Assembly (NCBI GenBank): GCA_036874045.1
Contig: CM072346.1
Coordinates: forward strand, 13,554,001-13,618,000
Reading direction: 5' to 3'
DNA: 64,000 bases
Origin: Cymodocea nodosa
Lineage: Eukaryota > Streptophyta > Magnoliopsida > Alismatales > Cymodoceaceae
Shown: positions 63,927 through 64,000 of the stretch, one piece after another
Layout: the number at the start of each line of letters is the position of its first letter
Numbering within the stretch: the first letter of the stretch is position 1
Notes under the pieces: generated by a model
Seen by the model: the letters and a program-made list of their open reading frames with translations, nothing else
Database searches by the model: none
Told to the model about the DNA's origin: nothing
Translations under genes and position numbers: made by a program

Positions 63927-64000
63927 AAAAATTAAACGAATAACACCATAATATTATGCATTGATATACCTACTTGCAACCTAAGAAGCATCAAAGAACA

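Noticed and set aside
60905..64000. Search for the next VPS35 exon
   Set aside because: No stretch matching the expected C-terminal half was found; the remaining sequence is intron with a copia derivative.

Overview
The window is nuclear DNA from a flowering plant. It has spliced genes, many long AT-rich introns, and remnants of LTR retrotransposons, LINEs and DNA transposons on both strands. GC-rich BAHD exons set in AT-rich DNA, together with multi-kilobase introns loaded with transposons, suggest a monocot such as a palm or banana relative. That placement is inference only.

Four protein-coding genes can be supported. (1) Positions 1-1232 (+): the 3' end of an LRR-extensin-like cell-wall gene, open at the left edge, with an unusual proline-rich then glycine-rich tail. 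(2) Positions 8200-11440 (+): a complete three-exon BAHD acyltransferase gene (449 aa). (3) Positions 28304-13799 (-): a complete seven-exon aldo-keto reductase gene (344 aa), convergent with the BAHD gene. (4) Positions 35571 to beyond the right edge (+): the first 16 coding exons (564 aa) of the retromer core subunit VPS35, divergent from the aldo-keto reductase gene. I reconstructed exons from protein similarity, GT-AG borders and phase. All four are independent nuclear genes, not an operon or cluster.

Transposon layers explain most of the rest. Aldo-keto reductase intron 2 (8.1 kb) holds a 7-kb PIF/Harbinger element with recognisable terminal inverted repeats, a Myb/SANT-like ORF1 and a decayed transposase. 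Its ORF1 is itself split by a 2.40-kb TG..CA-type element flanked by ATTAA. A second element of almost the same length (2.41 kb, flanked by GAATA) splits an RTE-type LINE in VPS35 intron 15. A third relative appears to lie in the intergenic region at about 33.2-35.1 kb. VPS35 introns 3, 7, 8, 13, 15 and 16 carry copia, gypsy, LINE and RTE pieces. One of them is a short LINE insertion with a 10-bp target duplication and an open RNase H-like frame that keeps its four acidic residues. A diverged inverted repeat pair lies in VPS35 introns 8 and 13, bracketing exons 9-13.

The strongest new-looking items are the 2.4-kb nested element family with its inverted-repeat motifs, the Pro-to-Gly switch in the LRR-extensin-like protein, and the VPS35 intronic inverted repeat. 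I found no CRISPR array, rRNA or convincing tRNA.
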